Source of the DNA: CAYFLR01 sp964343805
Lineage (GTDB): Bacteria > Bdellovibrionota_B > Oligoflexia > CAYFLR01
Direction: 5' to 3'
Length of the DNA stretch: 64,000 nucleotides
NCBI GenBank assembly: GCA_964343805.1
Contig: CAYFLR010000012.1
Coordinates: 62,001-126,000, forward strand
Under the pieces are notes generated by a model. That model was not told the origin of the DNA. It searched no databases and saw only the letters and a program-made list of their open reading frames with translations. A program made the translations under genes and the position numbers. Of the stretch, positions 44,851 to 55,438 are shown in pieces (the stretch's first letter is position 1; each line of letters opens with the position of its first letter).

Positions 44851-47370
44851 ATGGTAGAAAGCAACAAAAACCAAGTGGCAGAGCTTCTAGAGTCGCTATC
44901 TGAATGGATGGTAATGAATGAACTCGAAGCAGAAGGTGCTCACCAGGAGTTAGAAAATCAATTTAAAAATATCTTCAATTTAGTGGAAACAATTGGGGGA
45001 GAAGCTCTTCCCATATTGAGAGTGGTGCTCTCTCAGATTCGAATGGCTATTGAGCTGGGGATTCCGAATCAAGAGCAGTATCAAGATTATCTGATCAGTG
45101 TGGTGAGTGGGGTCACGGCCATTATTGTAGATGGACAATCTGCCTCAGCCATCACTATTTTAAAGCCTCCATTTGCGATGGAAGGTCAAACAGAAGAAGT
45201 TGAGAATCCTGATCCTGATAAAATTCATGAATACCTAGATCGTCATGAATCCACTTTCACTGAAATTGAATCTCAACTCTTGGAGCTGGAAAAGAAGGAC
45301 GACCTGGAACTTTTGAATGATGTGAGGCGGCAGTTCCATACCTTAAAAGGAGATGCCGGCATTTTGGGTTTAAGTGAAGTGCAACGGGTCTGCCATCATG
45401 CAGAGGAAAGTTTTTCGGAAGATTATTCTAAATTTCAAATTCAACTGCTCTTAGCGGTGAAAGATTGGCTATTAAAGGTATTTGATTATTATTTAGGGAA
45501 AACTGAAGAGTATCCTCCTGCTCCTGATGTGGAGGAGTACTTAGAAAAGTCACGATTAGCTCAGAAATCAGAAAAGGTGGTTTTACCTGACGATTTTGTG
45601 TTGCCTGCGGAGTACGCCGAAGCGATTCCTGCTGATTTTGATGAAGACCTCTTTGTCTCATTTTTTGAAGAGACTAAGGAACATCTTCAGAATATAGATG
45701 AAGCCCTCTTTGCTTTAGAAGAAAATCCTTTAAATCGAGAGGCTTTGGATCTCTCATTTAGAGCCTTTCATACGGTGAAGGGAGTCTCTGCCTTTTTAAA
45801 TATAAACTATATCAAATCCTTTACTCATGATGTAGAAAGTCTTCTGGATCGTGTTAGACAAGGTGAAATGAAACTGACAGGCAGCATTTTAGATCTTCTT
45901 TTTGATAGTGTTGCGGTTTTAAGAATTTTAATTCAAAATTTGAAAGTCAGTGCGGTACAAGGAACACCTCTCGAAGCTTGTGAGAAACTCCCTTTGATAT
46001 GCTATCAAGTTCAGCGTATGCATGAAGAGGGAGAAGAGGCCGCTCAAGAATCACAAGGTAAACAAAAGAAAAAAACAAAAAACATTGATAAGGAAGATTC
46101 TCTCGATTTAACTGCCAACAAGAAGACTTCCGACAAAAAGATACGAAATAATAAGGAATCGGTGAAGGTGGATGCCTATCGGCTGGATCTCTTAATTGAG
46201 ATGATCGGTGAGTTAGTTATCGCTGAAGCCATGGTTACAGAATCAGATGAAATCAGAGCTCTGAATTCGACTAAACTGGTGAGACATGTGGGGCAATTAG
46301 GAAAAATCACGCGAGATCTCCAAGAATTGGCTACTTCCCTCAGAATGGTTCCACTTAAAACCACCTTTCAGAAGATGGCGAGATTGGTTCGAGATACTTC
46401 TAAGAAAACTGGAAAACTGGTGGTGTTAGAGACAGACGGGGAAGATGTAGAGTTAGATAAAACTCTGGTTGATCGCATTTATGATCCATTAGTTCACCTA
46501 GTACGAAATGCCATAGACCATGGAATAGAAGAATCTCCCGCCGATAGAGAGCAATTAGGAAAACCGGAAGTGGGCCAGCTCTCTTTACGAGCCTATCATA
46601 AAGGGGGGGCCATTTACGTAGAATTGGAGGATGATGGACGGGGTCTAAATAAACAGGCCATTTTAGAACGGGCCTTTGATAAGGGAATTATAGACAACAG
46701 TGAACATATTGAAGATGAGCGAATCCATCAGCTCATCTTTCATCCGGGGTTTTCTACTGCCAAAGTGGTATCCGATGTGTCCGGTCGGGGTGTGGGAATG
46801 GATGTGGTAAAAAAATCAATCGAAGCCATGCGCGGTGTGGTAGAGATCCAATCCACTCCAGGTAAGGGAAGTATTTTTAGTCTCAAGTTACCTCTGACAC
46901 TAGCTATCATTGATGGAATGACGGTTATGGTTGGAACCGAAAGATATATCATTCCGACACAATCTATTGTTCGTACTTTAAGCCCTGAAGAAGACGATAT
47001 TTCAGATGTTTTAACTAAACAGGATTTACTGTTCATAGATGGTGTTTATATTCCTCTTTTCTATCTGGGGCAAATATTCGGAGTCCCAGGTACCTTTAAA
47101 AGGGGAGACGGAGTGCTGATCATTATTGAAGAAGAGGGAAAACGAGTCGCGGTCTGTGTTGATTACCTCATTGGACAACAACAGATTGTTATAAAGACAC
47201 TTGGCGAATCCATGAAGAAAGTTCAAGGAATTTCAGGTGGAGCTATTATGCCCGATGGAAAAGTCGGACTCATTGTAGAGGTCTCTGAGCTGGTAAAGTT
47301 GGCTGTACAAAATGACTTCTCTAGTAGTCTGAAACAAGCTCCTAAAAAACCATTACTAACCTCTAATTAA
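44851..47370 (+). CDS. cheA: Chemotaxis histidine kinase CheA with two HPt domains
   Basis: About 839 residues, larger than the usual 650. An N-terminal helical part (1-110) is of unknown type. There are two HPt domains, with His163 (RQFHTLKGDAG) and His307 (RAFHTVKGVSAF). A Lys/Gln-rich linker leads to the dimerisation segment, the HATPase (LVRNAIDHGIEESP, LEDDGRGLNKQ, SGRGVGMDVV) and a CheW-like end. ATG at 44851 is used; TTG at 44833 would add 6 residues. It is followed by cheB and cheR, so it is a chemotaxis-type pathway without any receptor gene nearby. Confidence 0.88.
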   Translation: MVESNKNQVAELLESLSEWMVMNELEAEGAHQELENQFKNIFNLVETIGGEALPILRVVLSQIRMAIELGIPNQEQYQDYLISVVSGVTAIIVDGQSASAITILKPPFAMEGQTEEVENPDPDKIHEYLDRHESTFTEIESQLLELEKKDDLELLNDVRRQFHTLKGDAGILGLSEVQRVCHHAEESFSEDYSKFQIQLLLAVKDWLLKVFDYYLGKTEEYPPAPDVEEYLEKSRLAQKSEKVVLPDDFVLPAEYAEAIPADFDEDLFVSFFEETKEHLQNIDEALFALEENPLNREALDLSFRAFHTVKGVSAFLNINYIKSFTHDVESLLDRVRQGEMKLTGSILDLLFDSVAVLRILIQNLKVSAVQGTPLEACEKLPLICYQVQRMHEEGEEAAQESQGKQKKKTKNIDKEDSLDLTANKKTSDKKIRNNKESVKVDAYRLDLLIEMIGELVIAEAMVTESDEIRALNSTKLVRHVGQLGKITRDLQELATSLRMVPLKTTFQKMARLVRDTSKKTGKLVVLETDGEDVELDKTLVDRIYDPLVHLVRNAIDHGIEESPADREQLGKPEVGQLSLRAYHKGGAIYVELEDDGRGLNKQAILERAFDKGIIDNSEHIEDERIHQLIFHPGFSTAKVVSDVSGRGVGMDVVKKSIEAMRGVVEIQSTPGKGSIFSLKLPLTLAIIDGMTVMVGTERYIIPTQSIVRTLSPEEDDISDVLTKQDLLFIDGVYIPLFYLGQIFGVPGTFKRGDGVLIIIEEEGKRVAVCVDYLIGQQQIVIKTLGESMKKVQGISGGAIMPDGKVGLIVEVSELVKLAVQNDFSSSLKQAPKKPLLTSN

Positions 47371-47391
47371 ATTAAAAAGGAATTATTTGAT

Positions 47392-48441
47392 ATGATAACA
47401 AAAGTTCTAATTGTTGATGATTCAAGTATTGTCAGGAAGGTTCTCTCTGAAGAGCTGGGTAAAGACCCTAATATAGAGGTAGTAGGAACTGCCCCAGATC
47501 CCTATGTAGCAAGGGAGATGATTATTTCTTTAAAACCAGATGTTCTGACTTTGGATATTGAAATGCCTCGGATGGATGGAATTACCTTTTTACGAAAATT
47601 GATGAAAGGTCATCCCATGCCGGTGGTGGTTTTATCATCTTTAACAACCGCTGGGGGAGATCTTGCTCTAGAAGCTATGGAGGCGGGAGCGATTGAAGTA
47701 TTAAGTAAACCAGGATCGGCATACTCCTTGGGGGATATGGCGCCTCAATTGGTAGATAAAGTGAAAGCAGCTGCTAAAGTTCCCACTTTTCGAATAAAAG
47801 AGAGGGTGAAAAGGGCCGCTGCCAAAGCACCTGATAAAGTGACTCGATTATCCATGACTGCCACCACCAATAAAATTGTGGCAATTGGAGCTTCAACGGG
47901 GGGAACTGAAGCCATTGCCTCGGTTTTAAAAAAAATGCCTCATAATGCTCCAGGTCTTGTCATTGTCCAACATATGCCCGAGCATTTTACAAAAGCTTTT
48001 GCTAATCGCCTCAACGGATTGTGCGCGGTTAAAGTGAAAGAAGCTGAAAATGGTGATTCGGTGGTGCCTGGAACTGCTCTTATTGCACCCGGTAATTTTC
48101 ATATGCTGTTAAAGAGATCAGGTGCCAGATATTATGTTGATGTAAAAACTGGCCCTATGGTGAGTCGTCATAGACCTTCAGTAGATGTTCTTTTTAAGTC
48201 GGTGGCCGAGTTTGGTGGCCGAAATGCTTTGGGTGTTATTATGACGGGTATGGGTGCTGATGGGGCCAAAGGGATGGCTCTCATGAAAGAGAAGGGGTGT
48301 TTTACTGTTGCCCAAGATGAAAAAAGCTCGGTGGTTTTTGGCATGCCCAAAGCGGCGATTGATTTAGGTTGTGTAGATAAGGTTTCATCTTTGGATCAAC
48401 TCCCTCATGTAATTATTCAAAAAGCAGGACAGAATGGATAA
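47392..48441 (+). CDS. cheB: Chemotaxis response regulator methylesterase CheB
   Basis: 349 residues. A receiver domain (VLIVDDSSIVRKV; D55 in LTLDIEMPRMDG; VLSSLTTAGG; LSKPGS) is followed by the esterase/deamidase domain, with Ser in VAIGASTGGTEAI, His in IVQHMPEHFT and Asp in MTGMGADGAKGM. It removes methyl groups from receptors. It lies 21 bp after cheA and overlaps cheR by 8 nt. Confidence 0.93.
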   Translation: MITKVLIVDDSSIVRKVLSEELGKDPNIEVVGTAPDPYVAREMIISLKPDVLTLDIEMPRMDGITFLRKLMKGHPMPVVVLSSLTTAGGDLALEAMEAGAIEVLSKPGSAYSLGDMAPQLVDKVKAAAKVPTFRIKERVKRAAAKAPDKVTRLSMTATTNKIVAIGASTGGTEAIASVLKKMPHNAPGLVIVQHMPEHFTKAFANRLNGLCAVKVKEAENGDSVVPGTALIAPGNFHMLLKRSGARYYVDVKTGPMVSRHRPSVDVLFKSVAEFGGRNALGVIMTGMGADGAKGMALMKEKGCFTVAQDEKSSVVFGMPKAAIDLGCVDKVSSLDQLPHVIIQKAGQNG

Positions 48442-49237
48442 AAAAGTTTTTAGACGATTTGCTAAATTAGTCTACACCCAATGTGGAATCTCATTAGGTG
48501 ATAACAAGGTGGCCTTAGTGAGTGCTCGGGTGAGTAAACGTATGCGCTCTCTAAAAATGGAAACTTATGAGCAGTACCTGCATTTTCTAGAAAATGATAA
48601 ATCGGGAAATGAGGTGGTGAGTTTCTTAGACGCTATCTCAACCAATGTGACCCACTTCTTTCGGGAATCCTCTCACTTTGATATACTTGCTGATTATATT
48701 TCAAAATGGGAGAAAAGTGGTCAAAGAAGATTTCGTTTTTGGTCGGCCGCCTCTTCTTCTGGGGAAGAAGCCATCACTATGATGATCACTTTCCTAGAAA
48801 CGGCAGGTAGCCCCGGTTTGGACATGCGGATTCTAGGAACCGACATTTCTACTGAAATACTCCAAAAAGCGCGAAATGGGGCCTATGAAAAAGCCAAAAT
48901 GGAGAATATTCCTCGAGCTATGGTGAACAAATACTTTGATATCGATAAAGGTCAAGATGAAACTTACTATCTTCTTAAAAACCAGTTTAGAAAGCATTTG
49001 CTCTTCAAAAGGCTCAATTTAGCATTTCCTCCTTTTCCGATGAAAGGTCCTATGGATGCTGTCTTTTGCCGGAATGTAATGATCTATTTTGATCATCCTA
49101 CAAGAGAGCGTTTACTTAATGAGATTTTCAATTTATTGAAACCGAAAGGTCTTTTGTTCGTGGGGCATGCCGAGGGGCTTACCGGAATTAAAACTAATTT
49201 TAAGCCACTTAAACCCTCTGTATATATGAAGCCTTAA
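48434..49237 (+). CDS. cheR: Chemotaxis methyltransferase CheR
   Basis: 267 residues with the CheR N-terminal helical part and a SAM-binding domain: TNVTHFFRESSHFD, FRFWSAASSSGEEAITMMI, ILGTDISTEILQKARNGAYE and VFCRNVMIYFDHPTRERL. It methylates receptor glutamates. The stop shares the palindrome TTAA (49234-49237) with the stop of the convergent receiver gene. Confidence 0.93.
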   Translation: MDKKVFRRFAKLVYTQCGISLGDNKVALVSARVSKRMRSLKMETYEQYLHFLENDKSGNEVVSFLDAISTNVTHFFRESSHFDILADYISKWEKSGQRRFRFWSAASSSGEEAITMMITFLETAGSPGLDMRILGTDISTEILQKARNGAYEKAKMENIPRAMVNKYFDIDKGQDETYYLLKNQFRKHLLFKRLNLAFPPFPMKGPMDAVFCRNVMIYFDHPTRERLLNEIFNLLKPKGLLFVGHAEGLTGIKTNFKPLKPSVYMKP

Positions 49238-49608
49238 TCTGTGATTAACTTTTGTAATTCTTTTAAGAGATCTTTAAAGGAGAGTGTTTTTGAAAACACT
49301 CCGTCCACATCTTTTTTCATGGCCTCATCCATTTCGGGAGTGCCTTCCGCATGACCAGTGAAGTATATCATCGGTTTATATTGAATTTCATTAGTTTTAC
49401 AGTATTCAAGTAATTCAAATCCATTCATGATTGGCATGTTTACATCGCAGATCATTAATGAATAATTCTGGTTTTTTAGGAGGGGGATAGCCTCTTGACC
49501 ATTAATAGCGGTGTCAATTTCATAACCCCTTTTTTCTAAACGTCTTTTAAGTAAGTTTAAAATCTGCTCTTCATCATCGACGATTAAAATACGTTGTGCA
49601 TCAGACAT
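49234..49608 (-). CDS. Single-domain CheY-like response regulator
   Basis: 124 residues, receiver only. All switch residues are present: acidic pair in LIVDDEEQ, phospho-Asp in LMICDVNMPIMNG, Thr in MIYFTGHAEG and Lys in VFSKTLS. It has no output domain. The kinase gene 15 bp upstream on the same strand probably phosphorylates it; it may also serve the adjacent CheA. Confidence 0.88.
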   Translation of the reverse strand: MSDAQRILIVDDEEQILNLLKRRLEKRGYEIDTAINGQEAIPLLKNQNYSLMICDVNMPIMNGFELLEYCKTNEIQYKPMIYFTGHAEGTPEMDEAMKKDVDGVFSKTLSFKDLLKELQKLITD

Positions 49609-49623
49609 GTTATATACTCCCGT

Positions 49624-50745
49624 CTAGGTTGGCAATGTTATCTCAAAGTGGGTTCCTTCACCTGGAATAGCTCGAATACTAATATCACCATGATGATTTT
49701 TTATAATTGCATAGGAAAGAGCTAACCCTAATCCCATTCCCACATCTTTGCTAATTGGTTTAGTGGTAAAAAATGGATCAAACACTCGATTGATCATTTC
49801 TTCCGGAATTCCTCCAGCGTTATCTTCATAGCTGATGACCGCTTTTTGAGGTGTGGAGGTAATATTCACCTTGATATATTTATGTTCCACCTTGAATTTT
49901 GTGAAGGCATCTGCAGAATTTTGGATTAAATGTTGGAGCACATATTCAATGTCATTTCGTATGCATGGTACATTGGGGTTGGATTGAGAAAAGGAAACAG
50001 TGGGTTCAATGCCCGCTTTTTCTAAATACTCCTGAAAGTGCAGAAAGACATTATTACAAATTTCCACCATATTGTGGTTGCTCTTGCTAATGCTCCGGGT
50101 ATCATCATGGAGCTGTTTGAGTCGATTGACAATGGAGAATGTTCTTTCAAATAGACTTTCAAAAACCTGTCTATTGTCTTCTAAGTATTGCATGAGGCCA
50201 TCTACATTGTTTTCATCAAAGTAGTCTTCGTAGAGACATTCCAGCATGCCATTGATTATTGCCACTGGATTATTCATTTGATGAGCTATCCCAGATCCCA
50301 ATACTCCTAAAGACTTAAATTTAGCTTGTTGTAAAGACTTCCTAAAATTAAATATTCTCTCGGTGTTATCTTTACATTGGATGAAAAAATAGGATTCATC
50401 TGCGGCTTCGAAATGAAGCGCATTGAACTCCAAAATCATGGTGTAATGCTTGGGATTAGGAAGAGTGGTTATAAATTTTTCATTTGAGGCAGCTCTTTTA
50501 GATCTACGAAAGAGAGATTTAATATTTTTAGTGATGGATTCTGGAAAAAGATCCATAAAACTCATATCTAATATGTCATGAAGATCTCGTCCAGTTATCT
50601 TCTCACAGTGGATGGAGGCTTTTACAATACTGTAATCCTCTGCATTCACTACGAAAACAGCATGGGTGCCACTGGTGGATATGCGATCCACAAAGGTTTC
50701 TAATAAATGAGATACAATTGAATTATTGGAAATCTTCTTATTCAT
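49624..50745 (-). CDS. PAS-domain sensor histidine kinase
   Basis: 373 residues, cytosolic, no membrane helix. An N-terminal PAS domain (about 22-130; AVFVVNAEDYSIVKASIHCE) leads to the HisKA H-box GSGIAHQMNNPVAIINGMLE and a HATPase with LQHLIQNSADAF (N), YEDNAGGIP (G1) and KDVGMGLGLALSYAI (G2). It probably autophosphorylates and passes phosphate to the receiver protein next door. Signal unknown. Confidence 0.87.
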   Translation of the reverse strand: MNKKISNNSIVSHLLETFVDRISTSGTHAVFVVNAEDYSIVKASIHCEKITGRDLHDILDMSFMDLFPESITKNIKSLFRRSKRAASNEKFITTLPNPKHYTMILEFNALHFEAADESYFFIQCKDNTERIFNFRKSLQQAKFKSLGVLGSGIAHQMNNPVAIINGMLECLYEDYFDENNVDGLMQYLEDNRQVFESLFERTFSIVNRLKQLHDDTRSISKSNHNMVEICNNVFLHFQEYLEKAGIEPTVSFSQSNPNVPCIRNDIEYVLQHLIQNSADAFTKFKVEHKYIKVNITSTPQKAVISYEDNAGGIPEEMINRVFDPFFTTKPISKDVGMGLGLALSYAIIKNHHGDISIRAIPGEGTHFEITLPT

Positions 50746-50980
50746 TGCTAAAAGCCAAATTAAGATTCTATTGATTGATTATCCAAAATTGTAGCAAAAG
50801 TTTAACCAAATGAGAATCCAAAATTGCGGTTTAAAATCAATAAATTAGTTCTTTAATTTTCACCCCAAGGAAAGATGAAAAAAAGTAGAGAAAAAATTAA
50901 ATAATTACTTAATATTTCGAAATAAAATGACGATTTAATTAATAGAGGAGAAATATTAAATTTTTAGGACTCTATTCTTG

Positions 50981-53675
50981 ATGATTGCGGTTATTAAAGT
51001 TAAAGATATCAGTCGGGTAACCCGGTTTTTGATGTTCCTTCTATTAGGAGCTTTTTTACTAACTTCCTGTTTTCGAGCTGATGAGCAAAGCGAATTTGAT
51101 GAAGCGGAAGAGGAAAAAATGGAAGGGAAGATCATTGCTGAATCGATCACCTTAACATCTCTTCCTTCACTCACTAACAATACAAGGCCAACCCTTAAGT
51201 GGAGTCGAAAAGACCCAGACAAATTATATACTGGCATATATACCATCCAAGTGGCCAAGGATGCTCTATTTGCACAGCTAGAGCGAGAAGCTACAGTAGA
51301 AACAACTGCTTGGACGATATCACCCCCGCTCACTAAAGATGGTGTCTATTATATTAGAGTTAGGGTCGATGAGCCTGGTATGCAGTCGGCTTTATGGTCA
51401 AATACAGTTAGTTTTGAGCTTGATAAAACAGCCCCATCTGTGACAATCAAGAAACCGCTATTGATAAAAGCTGCATTAGAGGCTAAGAAAAAGAGTACCT
51501 CAGCAGCAGATGCGCTTAATGGAGGTGTTTTTACCTTTCCTTTAGTGGCATGGGGTGAGGGTTCTACTGGAGATAATGACAACTCAAATAGTAATGAAAA
51601 TGACGGAGAACTCTCTCTCCCAACATCTATTACAGCGGCCCCTAGGGTTATTATTGGCGGTGAAGCAACTGATATTGAATGGGAGGTATCAGATGCTCAT
51701 ATGGATCTCACAAAAGTGTTACTCTTTGAATACAGTTACGATGATGAAACCTATACAGAAATAACTAGAATAGAGATAACCGCAGGAAATTATTCAGGAA
51801 CATATACTTGGACTCCTCCAGTGGTTAATGAAACCCTTTACTTTCAAGTCACCTACATGGATAAACCTGGAAATATCCGGATTGTTAAAAATGAGCAAGC
51901 CATGGCTCTCTATGATCCCACCAATGCGACTATACCAGATACCGTTTTAACAGCCACACCAGATGAATACCCTGATAGAGAAACAACACAGTATGCTTTT
52001 ACCGTAGATAAGCCAGATGATGTCTGCTTTGGTACCGATAATGATATCTGTTTTGAGACTCTTTATGAGTATCGACTGAAAGAGAGTGATGAGTATCAAA
52101 GGATAAAACTGGATAGCAGCAACCAAGTTGTATTCAAAAATCTGGAGGTGGGAACCTATAATTTCTCTCTAAGGGCTGTCTCTTTGCATGAGAAGTTAGA
52201 TGAGACTCCAGCCACCTTCACCTTCACCGTGGATCATTCTGCTCCTTCATTTAATGATCAAGTGAGCTTCCGCTTACGAAATATTATTACTGGTCAAGTA
52301 GGTTACACTAACCAGGCACAAATTTCCGCCTTGTTTGTGAATCCTAATGCGAGCNNNNNNNNNNGATTTTTCTGCCATTTGTCTGACGGAGCAAATTGCT
52401 GTGACCAAAACGGATTCCTGTTGGCAAACCTACTCTGGTCAACAGGAGTTTAGCTTTACATTGGCGAATATTAACGCTCCTTTTAAGATGGTAAGCCTCT
52501 TTTTAAAAGATAAGGCCAATAATATATCAGAATCTATGACAGCCACCATAAATATCGACGTAACACCACCTGATGAAATTGATATTCAAGTTTATGATTC
52601 AGATGCGGTTCCAGATCGAACTACCTATACCAATAATCTGGGAGTTCATCTAAAAGCTCTAGCCGCTTGTCCCTCAGAAACAAAATACATGTTTATAAAA
52701 GCCTCATTAGCCGCTAACACTCCATCCGCTCCCACTGCAGCAGATATTGTAAGTGGCAGCTCTGGGTCTAATAGTAAACTCATCCTTCGTAATCACCGTT
52801 TTAAACAAGACCTGGGAAATATTATTAGTGGACTAGTAACTGAGGGAGAAGCAGGGCCGGTGGATCTTAAATTATGGGCTTGGACGATTGATCTCGCAGG
52901 TAATGTATCCCAGGCGAGTACCTTTTCTTCCATTCAATATTACACTGAAGGACACTTCTTTGAATTGGTCCTCAATGATGGGAGTAACCCCAAAGCGGGA
53001 GAGTACTTTGATGTTACTGTGAAAAAAGTTGATTCAGATGGGGCATTGCTTACCAGTTTCAATGGAGTAACGGTCAATTTAGCCTTTACCTGGGTGAATG
53101 AAGTGGCCTCAGTGGTTCCTGGCTTTAACAATGAAGTATTAGCCACCGCTGATAGAACCTTCAGCTATGGAGCTTTTGATTCTACCGGTACTGCATTTGT
53201 TATATACAATATTGCACGAGGTGAGCTTGCGAGTAATGAGCACACTGTTTTAAAGGTTACTGCCACCATTGCTGGGGAAGATCCTATTGAGATACTTTCT
53301 GATGCCTTTACTCTCGATGAAGCGGATATCGATCATATTAAGATTGTGGATGGAACTGAATATAATGCTTCAGCTGTTGATACTGCCAGTTTAACTGTTG
53401 GCGACACACTTGAATTATGGGCTGCTAGCTATGATATTTATGGAAACTGGATTGAACTTGTTAATGTGAGTTGGTCCAGTACCAGGGTTAGCGGTTCTGG
53501 TGATAATTATATCTATCCCAGTCATTTCACCAAAACCTACAGTAATAATACTATCTATACCGCTGTCATTGCGGGGGATGGGGTTGCTATTAAAGCGTCC
53601 CATACCTATACCAATAATGATGGTGACGAGGCTACGATAGAAGATTCTACGGGGGTTATTACTGTTACTGAATAG
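50981..53675 (+). CDS. Large lipoprotein with Ig-like repeats
   Basis: About 898 residues, cut by the 10-N gap at 52355-52364; the frame shifts there and the C-terminal half continues as DFSAICLTEQIAVTKTDSCW. It has a long N-terminal signal with lipobox LLTSC. Several Ig/fibronectin-like units start with D-x-x-x-P (DKTAPSVTIKK, DHSAPSFNDQVSF, DVTPPDEIDIQVYD). An invasin-like domain follows (FELVLNDGSNPKAGEYFDVT). An Asn/Asp/Ser insert lies near residue 200. Probably a surface adhesin or scaffold. ATG at 50981 is used; the preceding TTG has no better site. Confidence 0.6.
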
Positions 53676-53684
53676 TCAGTTATG

Positions 53685-53780
53685 TCAGCAGTCCGCAGTC
53701 AGCTAAGTCTGCAGTCCGTTAAGTCCGTAGTCTGAAGTCAGGATCGGACCTCAGACTATAGACTATCAGACCCCTGACAT
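53685..53780. repeat. Degenerate AGTC(C/T)G tandem units with a hairpin
   Basis: Units AGTCCGC, AGTCAGCTA, AGTCTGC, AGTCCGTTA, AGTCCGT, AGTCTGA and AGTCAGG follow one another. The perfect inverted repeat TAGTCTGA (53728-53735) and TCAGACTA (53751-53758) flanks a 15-nt centre in which GTC/GAC extends the stem. No T-tract follows. Too short and degenerate for CRISPR. Confidence 0.55.
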
Positions 53781-54034
53781 CAGTGAATAATAAACATATT
53801 GCTAAAAGATATACCGGGCACATAGGTAACAAAATTTACTTTGTCCGCAAACGGCTAACGATAATCTATCCTCACCACTTAGGAGACTTCCGCTACCCGC
53901 CATCAGACCGTTGACTCACAGATACTGCAAGTCAGCAAGTCTGTAATCGCCTTAAACTAAAATATAGAAAATAAACATAACCAATAGAAAAAATTGTACT
54001 TGTTGTATATTTGTAATATGAAAAGTTCAAAAAT

Positions 54035-54105
54035 AAAAAACCCCAAAAGCATCATGTGCCATTGGGGTTTTGTTAAAGTGCCCCACCCCAAAGAGAGGTG
54101 GGGGG
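54035..54105 (-). terminator. Rho-independent terminator, with a second hairpin upstream
   Basis: Downstream of the leftward lipoprotein gene the minus strand reads AAAACCCCAA-loop-TTGGGGTTTTTTATTTTT, a strong stem followed by a T-tract (54035-54074). Nearer the gene CCCCACCTC and GGTGGGG form another stem (54080-54105). The first hairpin could also act on the + strand, ending the Ig-like lipoprotein transcript. Confidence 0.65.
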
Positions 54106-54123
54106 TGAATTGTTAACTTTTGA

Positions 54124-55266
54124 TTATGGTGTTAAATCATCAACATCCACATTCCAATAACGGAAAGTCTCTCCAGTCGCAGCACCACCCTCAGCATATT
54201 CTAATATAACAATCATGGCTCTATTTGCTGTTACATACATATCATTGGCGGGTCCTTCCATTGATATGATTACACCTCCATTGGGCAACTCTGCATCGGG
54301 GTCAGGATCCGAACCTCCATTTTCACTGAAGATATGTCCTGTGGCTATGGCCGTGGGCGAGGCTGTCTCCGTATCCGCCTGGGTATAGGTTAGAGTACTG
54401 GTATAAGTATCCTTTATCAGAACTATGTTGTATTCTGACATGATTTGACCCTTACAGGTCCATGTTGTATCAGCTCCAGTATTGACAATCGCTGAATCAC
54501 AACCAAACTTAAATTCAAAGGTTCCTTTTCCATTGGCATCAATGGATACCAATTGGGCTGATATAAGTGATACATAAGGAGCTCTGTTACCTGAAATGGT
54601 AATATCAACTGCATCATCACTAATTTCAGCCCCCTCTAAGGCCTCATCTGTTGCTTTTACATTCTCTGTAATACTGATGGTGATGGTTTCACCAGTAGAA
54701 ATTGGGTTGGCTAAGTTGCTGTCAATTTTGACAATCAGAGAGTCTGATCCATTTGTGAATGTGCATTCATCTGTTCCGCTACAGCTAGCTCCATAAGCCC
54801 ATGCCTTACCATCAAGAGTGAAAGAATCGATTTNNNNNNNNNNATCACAACTTCTATCTCCACGATATAGAAGTATATCAGCGGCAAGAGTTGCTTCTGT
54901 CCAGGTGGGGCCAAAAGTTGATTCACAGGTTAGAATTGTAATGGACCATGCACTTGGAGTCTCGGCAGCTGAGACTAAGCTAGCAGTTACCGAAGTCTTT
55001 CGTAAATCATTAATGGTAACAGTTACAGGAACCAACTCAGGATCCACCGTTTGGGCTCCCGTGGATGAAAGTCCACCTGATGTACCTGTTCCAGTAGAAG
55101 CAGTTGTACTTGTTGTACTTGATGATGTACTGGCCACTTCTTCGGTGGCAGCTTCCTCTTCATCGTCCGTATCTTTGGTCTTGGTCTGTGAAAATCCACA
55201 GGCGACCAAAGTTCCAATGAGAGCTAGAATGAATGTAAATCGCATAAAGTTTAAGAATGTCTGCAT
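54124..55266 (-). CDS. Lipoprotein with Ser/Thr-rich linker, paralog of the gene at 55439
   Basis: About 380 residues with lipobox GTLVAC and AAGGGGAC before the ATG. After an acidic run come about 35 Ser/Thr/Gly residues, then two domains separated by the 10-N gap at 54834-54843. The C-terminal domain (FKFGCDSAIVNTGADTTWTC, YNIVLIKDTYTST, TYTQADTETAS, GGVIISMEGP) matches the C-terminus of the neighbouring gene product. Surface location and structural role are inferred. Confidence 0.6.
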   Translation of the reverse strand: MQTFLNFMRFTFILALIGTLVACGFSQTKTKDTDDEEEAATEEVASTSSSTTSTTASTGTGTSGGLSSTGAQTVDPELVPVTVTINDLRKTSVTASLVSAAETPSAWSITILTCESTFGPTWTEATLAADILLYRGDRSCDXXXXIDSFTLDGKAWAYGASCSGTDECTFTNGSDSLIVKIDSNLANPISTGETITISITENVKATDEALEGAEISDDAVDITISGNRAPYVSLISAQLVSIDANGKGTFEFKFGCDSAIVNTGADTTWTCKGQIMSEYNIVLIKDTYTSTLTYTQADTETASPTAIATGHIFSENGGSDPDPDAELPNGGVIISMEGPANDMYVTANRAMIVILEYAEGGAATGETFRYWNVDVDDLTP

Positions 55267-55438
55267 AAGCGTCCCCTTTTAGTTGAACCTCAGCTTAATG
55301 TTTTTAACCTATTAAATAAAAAACATAAAAAAGACAAAATTGTCCCTATATATAATTAATCTGAATAAATGATAAAAAACTTAAGTAAAAAATAGAGAAA
55401 TTAATAAGAAAAATTTATATTCTTGAAATTACTTGAAT

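Larger units (their letters stand above)
53676..54123. other. Intergenic stretch with degenerate short repeats
   Basis: 448 bp without a gene, between convergent lipoprotein genes. The left part (53685-53780) is an array of degenerate 7-9 bp AGTC(C/T)G units with a hairpin. The right end holds a terminator. The part from 53800 to 54030 shows nothing recognisable. Confidence 0.6.

Noticed and set aside
52365..52453. Short C-terminal tail reading past the gap in the first frame of the Ig-like lipoprotein
   Set aside because: The other frame continues for over 400 residues with Ig-like and invasin-like sequence, so the gap length is simply wrong.
53685..53780. Short repeated AGTC units as a CRISPR array
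   Set aside because: Units are only 7-9 bp, degenerate and without spacers of even length, and no cas gene is present.
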